Source: Pseudomonas vanderleydeniana (GTDB lineage Bacteria > Pseudomonadota > Gammaproteobacteria > Pseudomonadales > Pseudomonadaceae). From it: 64,000 bases of DNA. A program made the translations under genes and the position numbers. The notes beneath the pieces were generated by a model. That model was not told where the DNA came from. It did not search any database and saw only the letters and a program-made list of their open reading frames with translations. Shown piece after piece: positions 27,295-38,200 of this stretch; the first letter of the stretch is position 1, and every line of letters begins with the position of its first letter. Location of the stretch: positions 1,104,001 to 1,168,000 of the forward strand of contig NZ_CP077093.1 of the NCBI RefSeq assembly GCF_014268755.2, read 5' to 3'.

Positions 27295-29361
27295 ATGAAA
27301 AATAATAATAGCCCGCTACGCCATCTACCCTGGCTGCTGCTGGCGATCTTGGGAGCGTGCGCCCTTGGCGTAGTGGCCTTGCGCCGCGGCGAGGCGATCA
27401 ACGCCTTGTGGATCGTGGTCGCCGCCGTGGCGATCTATCTGGTTGCCTACCGTTACTACAGTCTGTTCATCGCCAACAGTGTCATGCAGCTCGATGGCAA
27501 TCGGGCGACACCGGCTGTGCTGAACAACGACGGTCTGGACTATGTGCCGACCAACAAACACATTCTTTTCGGTCACCATTTCGCGGCGATCGCCGGTGCC
27601 GGTCCGCTGGTCGGCCCGGTCCTGGCCGCGCAGATGGGCTACCTGCCCGGCACGCTCTGGCTGATCGCCGGCGTGGTGCTGGCCGGCGCGGTCCAGGACT
27701 TCATGGTGCTGTTCCTGTCCACCCGCCGCAACGGTCGCTCGCTGGGCGACATGGTGCGCGAGGAAATGGGCCGGATTCCGGGGACCATCGCCCTGTTCGG
27801 CTGCTTCCTGATCATGATCATCATCCTCGCGGTGCTGGCACTGATCGTGGTCAAGGCCCTGGCCGAGAGTCCATGGGGCATCTTCACGGTGATGGCGACC
27901 ATCCCGATCGCGATGTTCATGGGCGTGTACATGCGCTATATCCGCCCGGGCCGCATCGGTGAAATCTCGATCATCGGCGTCCTGCTGCTGCTCGGCTCGA
28001 TCTGGCTGGGCGGGCAGATCGCCGCCGATCCGGTGTGGGCCAAGGCCTTCACCTTCACCGGCGTGCAGATCACCTGGATGCTGATCGGCTACGGCTTCGT
28101 CGCCGCGGTACTGCCGGTATGGCTGATTCTGGCTCCACGGGACTACCTGTCGACCTTCCTCAAGATCGGCACCATCATCGCCCTGGCGATCGGTATCCTG
28201 ATCACCATGCCGATGCTGAAGATGCCGGCGCTGACCCAGTTCGTCGACGGCACCGGGCCGGTCTGGAAAGGTGGGCTGTTCCCGTTCCTGTTCATCACCA
28301 TCGCCTGTGGCGCGGTATCCGGCTTCCACGCGCTGATTTCCTCCGGGACCACGCCGAAGCTGCTGGATAACGAAACCAACGCCCGTTACATCGGCTACGG
28401 TGGCATGCTGATGGAGTCCTTCGTGGCCATCATGGCGATGGTCGCTGCCTCGGTGATCGATCCGGGCGTGTACTTCGCCATGAACAGCCCAGCTGCCGTG
28501 GTCGGTGCGGATGCGGTGGCCGTGGCGCAGACCGTCAGCGGCTGGGGCTTCGCGATTACCCCGGATGCGCTGCAGGCGGTGGCCAAGGACATCGGCGAGA
28601 CCACTATCCTGGCCCGTGCCGGTGGTGCCCCGACCCTGGCGGTCGGTATTGCGCAGATCCTGCACCACGTCCTGCCGGGTGAGAACACCATGGCGTTCTG
28701 GTATCACTTCGCGATCCTGTTCGAGGCACTGTTCATCCTGACGGCGGTCGACGCCGGTACCCGTGCCGGGCGTTTCATGCTGCAGGACCTGCTCGGTTCC
28801 TTCGTGCCTTCGCTCAAGCGTACCGAATCCTGGACCGCCAACCTGATCGCCACCGCCGGTTGCGTGGCACTGTGGGGCTACCTGCTGTACCAGGGCGTGA
28901 TCGATCCGCTGGGCGGCATCAACACCCTGTGGCCGCTGTTCGGTATCTCCAACCAGATGCTGGCGGGTATCGCCCTGATGCTCGGTACTGTCGTGCTGAT
29001 CAAGATGAAGCGCCAGCGCTACATCTGGGTGACCCTGCTGCCGGCGCTGTGGCTGCTGATCTGCACCACCACCGCGGGTTTCATCAAGCTGTTCGACGCC
29101 AACCCGGCCATCGGCTTCCTCGCCCTGGCGAAGAAGTACAGCACCGCGCTGGAAGCCGGCCAGGTACTGGCACCGGCCAAGGACATCACCCAGATGCAGC
29201 ACGTGATCTTCAACGCGTACACCAACGCGACGCTGACCGCGCTGTTCCTCTTCGTGGTGTTCAGTATCCTGTTCTATGCCCTGAGGGTTGGTGTCGCGGC
29301 CTGGGGCAACAAGGAGCGTACCGACAAGGAAACACCGTTCCAGGCCGTGCCTGGGGCCTGA
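27295..29361 (+). CDS. cstA: Carbon starvation / pyruvate transporter CstA
   Basis: Large inner-membrane transporter, 688 residues and many helices. Typical motifs include NDGLDYVPTNKHILFGHHFAAIAGAGPLVGP-like sequence near residue 80, PTLAVGIAQILHHVLPG and FWYHFAILFEALFILTAVDAGTRAGR. E. coli CstA takes up pyruvate and peptides and is induced in carbon starvation. ATG 27295 gives the family length and start (MKNNNSPLRHLPW); an in-frame extension back to 27139 is unlike the family. The small YbdD gene follows after 15 bp. Confidence 0.94.
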   Translation: MKNNNSPLRHLPWLLLAILGACALGVVALRRGEAINALWIVVAAVAIYLVAYRYYSLFIANSVMQLDGNRATPAVLNNDGLDYVPTNKHILFGHHFAAIAGAGPLVGPVLAAQMGYLPGTLWLIAGVVLAGAVQDFMVLFLSTRRNGRSLGDMVREEMGRIPGTIALFGCFLIMIIILAVLALIVVKALAESPWGIFTVMATIPIAMFMGVYMRYIRPGRIGEISIIGVLLLLGSIWLGGQIAADPVWAKAFTFTGVQITWMLIGYGFVAAVLPVWLILAPRDYLSTFLKIGTIIALAIGILITMPMLKMPALTQFVDGTGPVWKGGLFPFLFITIACGAVSGFHALISSGTTPKLLDNETNARYIGYGGMLMESFVAIMAMVAASVIDPGVYFAMNSPAAVVGADAVAVAQTVSGWGFAITPDALQAVAKDIGETTILARAGGAPTLAVGIAQILHHVLPGENTMAFWYHFAILFEALFILTAVDAGTRAGRFMLQDLLGSFVPSLKRTESWTANLIATAGCVALWGYLLYQGVIDPLGGINTLWPLFGISNQMLAGIALMLGTVVLIKMKRQRYIWVTLLPALWLLICTTTAGFIKLFDANPAIGFLALAKKYSTALEAGQVLAPAKDITQMQHVIFNAYTNATLTALFLFVVFSILFYALRVGVAAWGNKERTDKETPFQAVPGA

Positions 29362-29376
29362 TGGGAGGGCACTGCA

Positions 29377-29574
29377 ATGTTCAATGACCTGAGTCGCCTC
29401 GGTAAGTACCTCGGTCAGGCTGCGCGCCTGATGGTCGGCATGCCCGACTACGACAACTACGTCGAGCATATGCAGACCAAGCACCCCGACAAGCCGGTGA
29501 TGAGCTACGAGGCGTTCTTCCGGGAACGCCAGGAAGCCCGTTACGGTGGCAAGGGTGGGCCGAAGTGTTGTTGA
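29377..29574 (+). CDS. YbdD/YjiX family small protein (DUF466)
   Basis: A 65-residue cytosolic protein found directly after CstA-type transporter genes and thought to act with them. Conserved features are [33 protein letters not shown] and the terminal CC. Starts 15 bp after cstA and is certainly in the same operon. Confidence 0.93.
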   Translation: MFNDLSRLGKYLGQAARLMVGMPDYDNYVEHMQTKHPDKPVMSYEAFFRERQEARYGGKGGPKCC

Positions 29575-29597
29575 GTCACTGACTCGACGCATACCAT

Positions 29598-29621
29598 TGT
29601 GGGAGCCGGCTGGCTCCCACA
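29598..29621. repeat. Compact REP palindrome
   Basis: TGTGGGAGCC and GGCTCCCACA with a 4-nt centre, a minimal version of the REP arms seen elsewhere in the window. It lies between the YbdD gene and the CobW-type gene and may form a hairpin. Confidence 0.7.
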
Positions 29622-29650
29622 TTCATTTGTAGCGTATGGGAGATTCGCGT

Positions 29651-30622
29651 TTGTCCGTTCCTATCCCCGTCACCGTCCTCAGCGGCTTTCTCGGCGCCGG
29701 CAAGACCACCTTGCTGCGGCACCTGCTCAAGGCCGAGCACGGCCTGAAAATCGCCGTGATCGAGAACGAATTCAGCGACGCCGGCATCGATACCCAGTTG
29801 CTGGGGGCCGAGCCGGTTCAGGTCATGACGCTGTCCAATGGCTGTGTCTGCTGCACCATCCACACCGACCTGACCAAGGCGCTGTACCTGCTGCTCGAGC
29901 GCCTGGACAGTGGCGAAATCCACTTCGACCGGCTGGTGATCGAATGCACCGGGCTGGCCGATCCGGCGCCGGTGGCGCAGACCTTCTTCATCGATGAGGA
30001 GCTGCGCGAGCGCTACCTGCTCGACGGTATCATCACCCTGGTGGATGCCGCCCATGCCGAGCACCACCTGACCCAGACCATCGCCCAGGCGCAGATCGGC
30101 TTCGCCGACCGCCTGCTGGTGAGCAAGCGCGACCTGGTGGACGAGGCGAGCTTCGACGCCCTGAGTGAGCGCCTGACCCGCATCAACCGGCGTGCGCCGA
30201 TCCGTATCGTCGAGCATGGCAACATCGACCTGGCGGAGCTGCTGGACGTTCGCGGCTTCAATCTCAACGCTGACCTGGGCGGTGGCGTGAGCCTGCGGCC
30301 GGTGCGCAAGGGGCACTCGATCGACCGCATCTCCAGCCTGGTGCTGCGCACCGACCAGCCGCTGGATATCGATCGGCTCAGTGAGTTCATGAACGAACTG
30401 CTGGAAGCGCACGGCAAGCAATTGCTGCGCTACAAGGGTGTGCTGAGCATCGCTGGCGAGCCACGGCGCCTGGTGTTTCAGGGCGTGCTCAAACTCTACG
30501 GCTTCGACTGGGACACCGAGTGGGAGGAGGGTGCGACCCGAGAGAGCGTGATCGTGTTCATTGCCGACGACCTGCCCGAGGCGAAAATACGTGAGGGCTT
30601 CGCCAGGATGGCGCAACCCTGA
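29651..30622 (+). CDS. CobW/YjiA-type GTPase, metal chaperone
   Basis: G3E-family P-loop GTPase of about 323 residues with an N-terminal GTPase domain (Walker A GFLGAGKTT, metal motif GCVCCT, ECTGLADPAPV, VSKRD) and a C-terminal CobW domain (GVLSIAGEPRRLVFQGV). Such proteins deliver zinc or another metal to target enzymes. I prefer the TTG start at 29651 because GGAGA at 29639-29643 is correctly spaced and the protein then begins SVPIPVTVLSG like relatives; ATG 29636 gives five extra residues but lacks a ribosome site. Its position after cstA-ybdD is conserved. Confidence 0.9.
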   Translation: MSVPIPVTVLSGFLGAGKTTLLRHLLKAEHGLKIAVIENEFSDAGIDTQLLGAEPVQVMTLSNGCVCCTIHTDLTKALYLLLERLDSGEIHFDRLVIECTGLADPAPVAQTFFIDEELRERYLLDGIITLVDAAHAEHHLTQTIAQAQIGFADRLLVSKRDLVDEASFDALSERLTRINRRAPIRIVEHGNIDLAELLDVRGFNLNADLGGGVSLRPVRKGHSIDRISSLVLRTDQPLDIDRLSEFMNELLEAHGKQLLRYKGVLSIAGEPRRLVFQGVLKLYGFDWDTEWEEGATRESVIVFIADDLPEAKIREGFARMAQP

Positions 30623-30652
30623 TCCGGGGCGGGGGCAGGCTTTTTTACCCGT

Positions 30653-31330
30653 TCACCCCGCCGTCAGAGTCTCGAGCTGTTGCAGGTACCGTGTCATCTC
30701 TTCGATGCCTTGCAGGGCATTCCCTCCCTGTATGGCGTCCAGTATGGCCTGTCGTATCTGCCAGCCCTGATCATGCATCACCGAGCGGGCGGCCAGGGCG
30801 AGCCCGGTCAGGGGAATCAGCCCTTCCAGGAAATGCACCATGGGCGCATTACCGGCTATCCGTGCCAATTGCAGGTGAAACTCCCCGCCCAGCCTGATCG
30901 CTGTATTTTGTCGGCTCACCTCGACGCTCTCGCGTTCCCGGGCGATCAGTGCCTGCAATGAATTGATAGCCGATGCGTCGGTGCTCGCGCAGAGCAACTG
31001 GATGACCGTGCCTTCAGCCATCCGCCGTGCCTGCAGGACCTGCCGAATCTGTTCGGCATCCGGCTCGGCAACGTGGGCGCGCTGGTTCGGGCGGGCATGG
31101 ATGATCTGTTGGCGGGTCAGGCGCGTGACCACGCGACGTACCTCGCTGCGGCCGGCATCGTAGGTGCGTATCAGCAGGTCTTCGCTCAGTCCCTCGACAA
31201 AGCGCCCGTCGAGAATGTCCTCGAAGACCCGGGCATAGAGGCCGTCGGTCCATGGCAGTGGGCGCAGGGCGCGGCGCGGCTGGCGCACTCGTGGGGCGCT
31301 GAAGGGCAGGATGGTCGCTAGGCTGTTCAT
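30653..31330 (-). CDS. GntR-family regulator, FCD type (first of two)
   Basis: A 225-residue DNA-binding regulator with a short N-terminal winged helix (LYARVFEDILDGRFVEGLSEDLLIRTYDAGRSEVRRVVTRL region) and a helical FCD effector domain. Diagnostic metal-site histidines appear in GGEFHLQLARIAGN and RSVMHDQG. ATG 31330 is preceded by AGGGGAA; a longer upstream frame is unlikely. It is 25 bp downstream of a second FCD regulator and in the same direction as the dctA-like gene, suggesting one transcription unit. Confidence 0.87.
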   Translation of the reverse strand: MNSLATILPFSAPRVRQPRRALRPLPWTDGLYARVFEDILDGRFVEGLSEDLLIRTYDAGRSEVRRVVTRLTRQQIIHARPNQRAHVAEPDAEQIRQVLQARRMAEGTVIQLLCASTDASAINSLQALIARERESVEVSRQNTAIRLGGEFHLQLARIAGNAPMVHFLEGLIPLTGLALAARSVMHDQGWQIRQAILDAIQGGNALQGIEEMTRYLQQLETLTAG

Positions 31331-31355
31331 GGCCGGATTCCCCTCGGTCGGTGGA

Positions 31356-32066
31356 TTACTGCTCGAGACTGCCCAGATGGTCGTCCGGGATGGTGAGTTC
31401 GACGCCCATGCGCAAACCTTCCTGCAGGATGTGCCGGCGCATTTCCGCACTGGCCAGGGCGCTGTTCTTGTGGCGAATGGCGCGGACCACGGCTTCGTTT
31501 TCCTGCAGGCGTTCGGCCAGGTGCTCTGGCGAGTTGCGCAGCACCTCGGCGCTCTGCTTGAGGGCGTTGCTGGTCTGTTGCACCACGTTCTGGAAGATCG
31601 GGTTGGAGGTCAGGGTGAACAGTTCCTCGTGGAAGGCGAGGTAGGCGTTCATCCCGGCTGCGCTGTCGTTGGCTTCCAGGGCTTCGCGCATGTCCATGAG
31701 GGTCAGGCGCAACTGGCCGACTTCCTTGCTGCTGATGGACTGCGCCACGAGGCCGACGATGAACGGTTCCAGGGTGTAGCGCAGTTGCAGGATGTCGGCG
31801 AGGCTGGCCTCGGCCACGCCGCCATGGGGCGTGGCGGTTTCGGGGGCGCTGTCCAGCACCAGTACGCCCTTGCCGGGCATGGAGCGTACCAGGCCAAGGG
31901 TCTCCAGTACGGTGACGGCTTCACGCAGGCTCGGGCGGCTGATGCCCAGTTGTTCGGCCAGCTCGCGCTGGCCCGGCAGCATTTCTCCCGAGCGCCACTG
32001 GCCACGGGCCAGTGCTGCGCGGAGTTTTTCTACCACGGAATTGACGACGGTCGATGAGCTGATCAC
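31356..32066 (-). CDS. GntR-family regulator, FadR/FCD type (second of two)
   Basis: A 236-residue regulator. The winged helix (LPGQRELAEQLGISRPSLREAVTVLETLGLV) is the FadR subfamily type; the FCD domain shows the usual polar and His residues (AYLAFHEELFTLTSNPIFQ, RRHILQEGL). FCD proteins usually sense carboxylates. Three GGTNNNACC sites before the neighbouring symporter gene fit this subfamily's operators, so it probably controls that gene and itself. It lies 99 bp after the symporter stop. Confidence 0.9.
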   Translation of the reverse strand: MISSSTVVNSVVEKLRAALARGQWRSGEMLPGQRELAEQLGISRPSLREAVTVLETLGLVRSMPGKGVLVLDSAPETATPHGGVAEASLADILQLRYTLEPFIVGLVAQSISSKEVGQLRLTLMDMREALEANDSAAGMNAYLAFHEELFTLTSNPIFQNVVQQTSNALKQSAEVLRNSPEHLAERLQENEAVVRAIRHKNSALASAEMRRHILQEGLRMGVELTIPDDHLGSLEQ

Positions 32067-32165
32067 GGTGCTCTCCCAGGTGAAACGGTCAGGCTATGAC
32101 CCGTGGGCAGTCTTGGGGCTGCCGCTGGTGGGTCGGTACAGGTGCCCGTCCATGGGCGGATCGCA

Positions 32166-33479
<1,314 letters not shown>

Positions 33480-33545
33480 GGGGAGGATCCTGGTCGGCGT
33501 TCCTTGTCCGGACCTGTGGCCGCGGCATTGGAACTTAATTGTTGT

Positions 33546-33640
33546 GGTCTTACCGGTATGTCCAGTGCGGGGTCAGTCTACGCCCTGATTTTTTCGGACC
33601 GCAAGAGGTTTTCGAAAAAATTGGTTAGACCGGTCTGACC
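33546..33640 (-). promoter_or_regulatory. Three GGTNNNACC operator-like sites upstream of dctA-like gene
   Basis: GGTCTTACC (33546-33554), GGTTAGACC (33623-33631) and GGTCTGACC (33632-33640); the last two abut as a tandem pair forming the near-palindrome TGGTTAGACCGGTCTGACCA. GGTNNNACC is the core recognised by FadR/PdhR/LldR-type GntR proteins. This is within the 348-bp gap (33480-33827) between the symporter gene and glyA; the remaining sequence shows GC-rich inverted segments but no gene. Confidence 0.7.
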
Positions 33641-33771
33641 AGTTATGTCGAATTCATGCGTAACCCGGCAGGCGCGCGGCTTGCCTGCGGAGAGTCCCGC
33701 GAGACCGCCAAAGCTCCGCGGCGGTTCGGCGCCCCGCGCGTCTACAGGGATGGGTGATTTTCCTTGAGGCG

Positions 33772-33801
33772 AAAAAAAGCCCGGTCATCGCTGACCGGGC
33801 T
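33772..33801 (-). terminator. Intrinsic terminator of glyA
   Basis: Stem AGCCCGGTCA / TGACCGGGCT (33778-33787 and 33792-33801), loop TCGC, with an A-run on the left that becomes the U-tract for the leftward glyA transcript. It lies about 27 bp beyond the glyA stop. Confidence 0.9.
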
Positions 33802-33827
33802 CTCTTTTGCTGCGTGATGCGGGCCGA

Positions 33828-35081
33828 TTAGGCGCCGTATACCGGCAGCTTCTTGCAGATGGCCTTGACCTTCTCGCGAACGGCGTCGATCACCGCTTCG
33901 TTGTTCAGGTCAGCCAGGATGTCGCAGATCCAGCCGGCCAGCTCGCGGCATTCGGTTTCCTTGAAGCCACGGGTGGTGACAGCCGGGGTACCGAAACGCA
34001 GGCCGGAGGTGATGAACGGGGAGCGTGGGTCGTTCGGCACCGAGTTCTTGTTCACGGTGATGAAGGCCTTGCCCAGGGCCGCGTCAGCGTCCTTGCCGGA
34101 GATGTCCTGCTTGATCAGCGAGAGCAGGAACAGGTGGTTCTGGGTACCGCCGGAAACCACGTCGAAACCACGGGCAATGAACACTTCGGCCATGGCCTGG
34201 GCGTTTTTCACCACTTGTTGCTGGTAGGCCTTGAATTCAGGCTGCAGTGCTTCCTTGAAGCAGATCGCCTTGGCTGCGATCACGTGCTCCAGCGGGCCGC
34301 CCTGGGCGCCAGGGAATACGGCGGAGTTCAGCTTCTTCTCGATGTCGGCATTGGCGCGAGCCAGGATCAGGCCGCCACGTGGACCGCGCAGGGTCTTGTG
34401 GGTGGTGGTGGTGACCACGTCGGCGAATGGCACCGGGTTCGGGTAGACACCAGCGGCAACCAGGCCGGCCACGTGGGCCATGTCGACGAACAGGTAGGCA
34501 CCGACCTTGTCGGCGATAGCGCGGAAACGGGCGAAGTCCAGTACCTGCGAGTAGGCGGAGAAACCGGCCACGATCATTTTCGGCTTGTGCTCGACTGCCA
34601 GGCGCTCGACTTCGTCGTAGTCGATCAGGCCGTTGGCGTCGATGCCGTACTGCACGGCGTTGTACAGCTTGCCGGAGGAGGAAACGCTGGCGCCGTGGGT
34701 CAGGTGACCGCCGTGGGCCAGGCTCATGCCCAGGATGGTGTCGCCGCCCTGCAGCAGGGCCAGGTAGACAGCGGCGTTGGCTTGGGAGCCCGCGTGTGGC
34801 TGGACGTTGGCGTAGTCGGCACCGAACAGTTGCTTGGCGCGGTCGATAGCCAGTTGCTCAACCACGTCGACGTATTCGCAGCCGCCGTAGTAGCGCTTGC
34901 CTGGATAGCCTTCGGCGTACTTGTTGGTCAGTACCGAGCCCTGGGCTTCCATCACCGCTGGGCTGGTGTAGTTTTCCGAGGCGATCAGCTCGATGTGCTC
35001 TTCCTGGCGCTGAGCTTCTTGCTCCATGGCGGCAAAGAGATCGGCGTCGTACTTGGCAATAGTCAAATCACGGCTGAACAT
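33828..35081 (-). CDS. glyA: Serine hydroxymethyltransferase GlyA
   Basis: PLP enzyme converting serine and tetrahydrofolate to glycine and methylene-tetrahydrofolate; 417 residues. The PLP lysine lies in [14 protein letters not shown], the substrate region in [13 protein letters not shown] and the conserved [15 protein letters not shown] loop are intact. ATG 35081 preceded by GAGG fits the family start [12 protein letters not shown]. In P. aeruginosa the copy beside morA is one of several glyA paralogues. Confidence 0.97.
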   Translation of the reverse strand: MFSRDLTIAKYDADLFAAMEQEAQRQEEHIELIASENYTSPAVMEAQGSVLTNKYAEGYPGKRYYGGCEYVDVVEQLAIDRAKQLFGADYANVQPHAGSQANAAVYLALLQGGDTILGMSLAHGGHLTHGASVSSSGKLYNAVQYGIDANGLIDYDEVERLAVEHKPKMIVAGFSAYSQVLDFARFRAIADKVGAYLFVDMAHVAGLVAAGVYPNPVPFADVVTTTTHKTLRGPRGGLILARANADIEKKLNSAVFPGAQGGPLEHVIAAKAICFKEALQPEFKAYQQQVVKNAQAMAEVFIARGFDVVSGGTQNHLFLLSLIKQDISGKDADAALGKAFITVNKNSVPNDPRSPFITSGLRFGTPAVTTRGFKETECRELAGWICDILADLNNEAVIDAVREKVKAICKKLPVYGA

Positions 35082-35203
35082 GGCGGTCCTCAAGGATCGG
35101 GGGCTGGAAAGGAGGGCATTCTAACCCAATGGCTTTTATCTGGCATATGAAAGGGCATCATGTCGCAGATAAGTGGTGTTCAGCTTGGGGGCGCGGTGGT
35201 TTT

Positions 35204-35271
35204 TTCGCGGGCAAGCCCTGCTTCCACAGGCCGAGCGCCGCCCCTTGTGGGAGCCGGCTTGCTGGCGATAG
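35204..35271. repeat. REP pair between glyA and morA
   Basis: TTCGCGGGCAAGCCCTGCTTCCACA (35204-35228) and TGTGGGAGCCGGCTTGCTGGCGATAG (35246-35271) are two different REP variants in inverted arrangement. The 214-bp gap between glyA and morA otherwise holds only the glyA promoter region. Confidence 0.75.
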
Positions 35272-35295
35272 CGTCAGTCGCTGCGGTGCAGGCCG

Positions 35296-38200
35296 TCAGT
35301 CGAACATGAACAGCGCATCATTGCTGAACTGCGCCTCGAAGCGATTGGCCGCCATCGGCCGGCCGAACAGGTAGCCCTGTACCTCGTCGCAACCGTGCTC
35401 GCGCAGGAAGTCCAGCTGTTCGTGGGTTTCCACGCCCTCGGCGATCACTGCCAGGTTCAGGCTGTGGGCCATGGCGATGATCGCCCGGGCAATCTGTGCA
35501 TCCTGTTCGCCTGACGGCAGGCCGTCGACGAAGGTGCGGTCGATCTTCAGCACGTCGATGGGGAACTGCTTGAGGTAGTTGAGCGACGAGTAGCCGGTGC
35601 CGAAGTCGTCCACCGCAATGCTCAGGCCGAGGTTCTTCAGGCCGTCGAGGATCAGCATCGCCTCGCTGACCTCGCGCATCAGGATACTCTCGGTCAGCTC
35701 CAGTTCCAGGCACGCCGGCGGCAGGCCGGTGTCGCGCAGGATGGTGGCGATGCGCGTACCCAGTTGGCCGTCGGAGAACTGCCGGGCGGAAATGTTCACC
35801 GAAACCTTGGGCACCCGGACCTTGTTCTGGTGCCAGGTCTTGAGCTGGCGACAGGCTTCGGCCAGCACCCAGTCGCCGACATCGACCACCAGGCCGAGTT
35901 CTTCGAGTACCGGGATGAAGTCGCCCGGCGGTACCAGCCCGCGACGCGGGTGGCGCCAGCGCAGCAGGGCTTCGGCGCCGGTCAGGCGCTTGCCGTCGCC
36001 GCTGAACTGCGGTTGGTAGTAGAGCACGAACTCGTTCTGTTCCAGGGCATGGCGCAGGTCGCTTTCCAGCTCCAGGCGCTCCAGGGCGCTGGCGTTCATG
36101 TCGGCCTGGTAGAACTGGAAGTTGTTCTTGCCGCGCTCCTTGGCGTGGTACATCGCGGTGTCGGCGTTCTTCATCAGCTGGCTGAGTTCGCTGCCGTCCT
36201 GCGGGCTCAGGGCGATACCGATACTGGCGGTGACGAAGAACTCGCGGCCTTCGAGCACGAATGGCGTGACCAGGCTCGCGAGAATCTGCTCGGCCACGTG
36301 AATGGCCCGGTTCAACGCCATCTCGCGGGTCGCCCGTGGTTGCAGCAGCAGGGTGAACTCGTCGCCGCCCATGCGCGCCACGGTGTCGTCCTCGGCGACG
36401 CAGGCCAGCAGGCGAGTGCCCATTTCCTTGAGCATGCGGTCGCCGGCGGCGTGGCCGAGGGAGTCGTTGATCGGCTTGAAACGGTCGAGGTCGAGGAACA
36501 TCAGCACCACCCAGGACTTCTGCCGCTCGGCCTGTTGCAGCGCGGTGTGCAGGCGATCCTGGAACAGCGTGCGGTTGGGCAGGTGGGTCAGGGCGTCGTA
36601 GTAGGCCAGGCGGTGAATCCGCTGTTCGCTGGCCTTGCGCTCGCTGATATCGCTGAAGAAGCACACGTAGCTGGCCAGGTCGCCTTCGTCGTCGAGCACG
36701 GCAGTGATGCCGACCCAGGCCGGGTAGTGCTCGCCGCTACGGCGTTTGAGCCAGACTTCGCCTTCCCAGGTGTTGTGCTGTTGCAACTGCTTGAGCACAT
36801 AGCGCAGGTGGGCTTCCTGCTGGTCGTCGACGGTCAGCATGTTGGGCAACTGGTCCAGCACATCGGACACGGCATAGCCGCTGACGCGGCTGAAGGCCTC
36901 GTTGGCCTGGACGATATAGCCGGCCGGGTCGGTGATCAGGATCGCCGAGGTCGAGTGCTCGAAGACCGTCGCCGCCATGCGCAGGTCTTTCTCGGCGCGG
37001 CGCTGCTGGCTGATGTCGCGACCGACGCCGAGAATGCCCTCGAACGCACCATGTTCGTCCCAGACCAGCACCAGGCGCAGTTCGATCGGGATCTTGCGCC
37101 CGTCGGCGCGCAGGCAGTCGAACACGAACACCTGGGTCTTGATCTGGCTGCGCAGTTCGGCCAACTGCTCGGGCTTGTCCAGAGCCTTGCTGACCCGCTC
37201 CATCAACTGATAGATGCCGGTCAGTTGCGCCGGGTTGGCGATGGTCGAGTGCCAGCCGTGCTTGAACACCCAGTCGGCCTCGTAGCCCAGCACGGTCTGC
37301 ACCGACGGGCTGACATAGTTCAGTTGCAGCTTGCTGTCGGTGGAGAAGATCACGTCGCTGATGCTTTCGGCCAGCATCCGGTAGCGCTGCTCGCTGTCGC
37401 GCAGCGATTCGCTGGCCTCGATCTGGTCGGTGATGTCCTTGGCTACGCCGATGATCCGCGTGACCTGGTCGTACTTGTCACGGGCCAGCGCCTGCTCGCG
37501 GATTTCGAAGCGCCGCCAGCGGCTGTCGCGATGGCGAAAGCGCAACTGGCACTGCAGCAGCTGGCTGTAGCCGGCATGGCGCTGCTGGTGGCGCAGGCGG
37601 TGGTAGTGCTCGGCATCCTCGGGGTGCAGCAGGATTTCCCAGAAGTACTCGCCCATCTGGTGCAGCTCGCTCTTGCTGTAGCCGAGCGTCTGGCCCAGGT
37701 GGTGGTTGCTGAAGATCATCCGCTGGCTGATCACGTCCTGCACGTAGAGATGGTCGGGCACCGTGCGCACCACGTCCGACCAGAAGCCTTCACGTTCGAG
37801 CAGTGACAGCTCGATCAGCTTGCGGCTGGTGATGTCGCTGATGCTCAGGATCACCGCGTTGTAGTCGCTGGGATCTTCCGGCAGGCGCAAAACCAGCCAC
37901 AGGTGCTGGTCCTGACCGTGGGCGTCGGCCTGCTTGATTTCCAGTTCGAGCTGGCTTTGCTGGTTGATCAGCGCGTCGACCAGTGGATAGCCGATGCCCG
38001 TGACCTGGCTCGGGCAGCCTTCGACCAGGCAGCTCCAGGCGCTTTCGCGGGAGTCGACATTGAGCAGGCGCAGCGCGACCAGGTTGATTTCGGTGATGCG
38101 CAGTTGTTCGAGCAGCAGGCGACGGTGTTGCGGATCGTGGGCGACCCACTTCTTGAGGCTGTCGCTGTCGTTGAGCTGGTGGTTTTCCAGGAAGCCTGGC

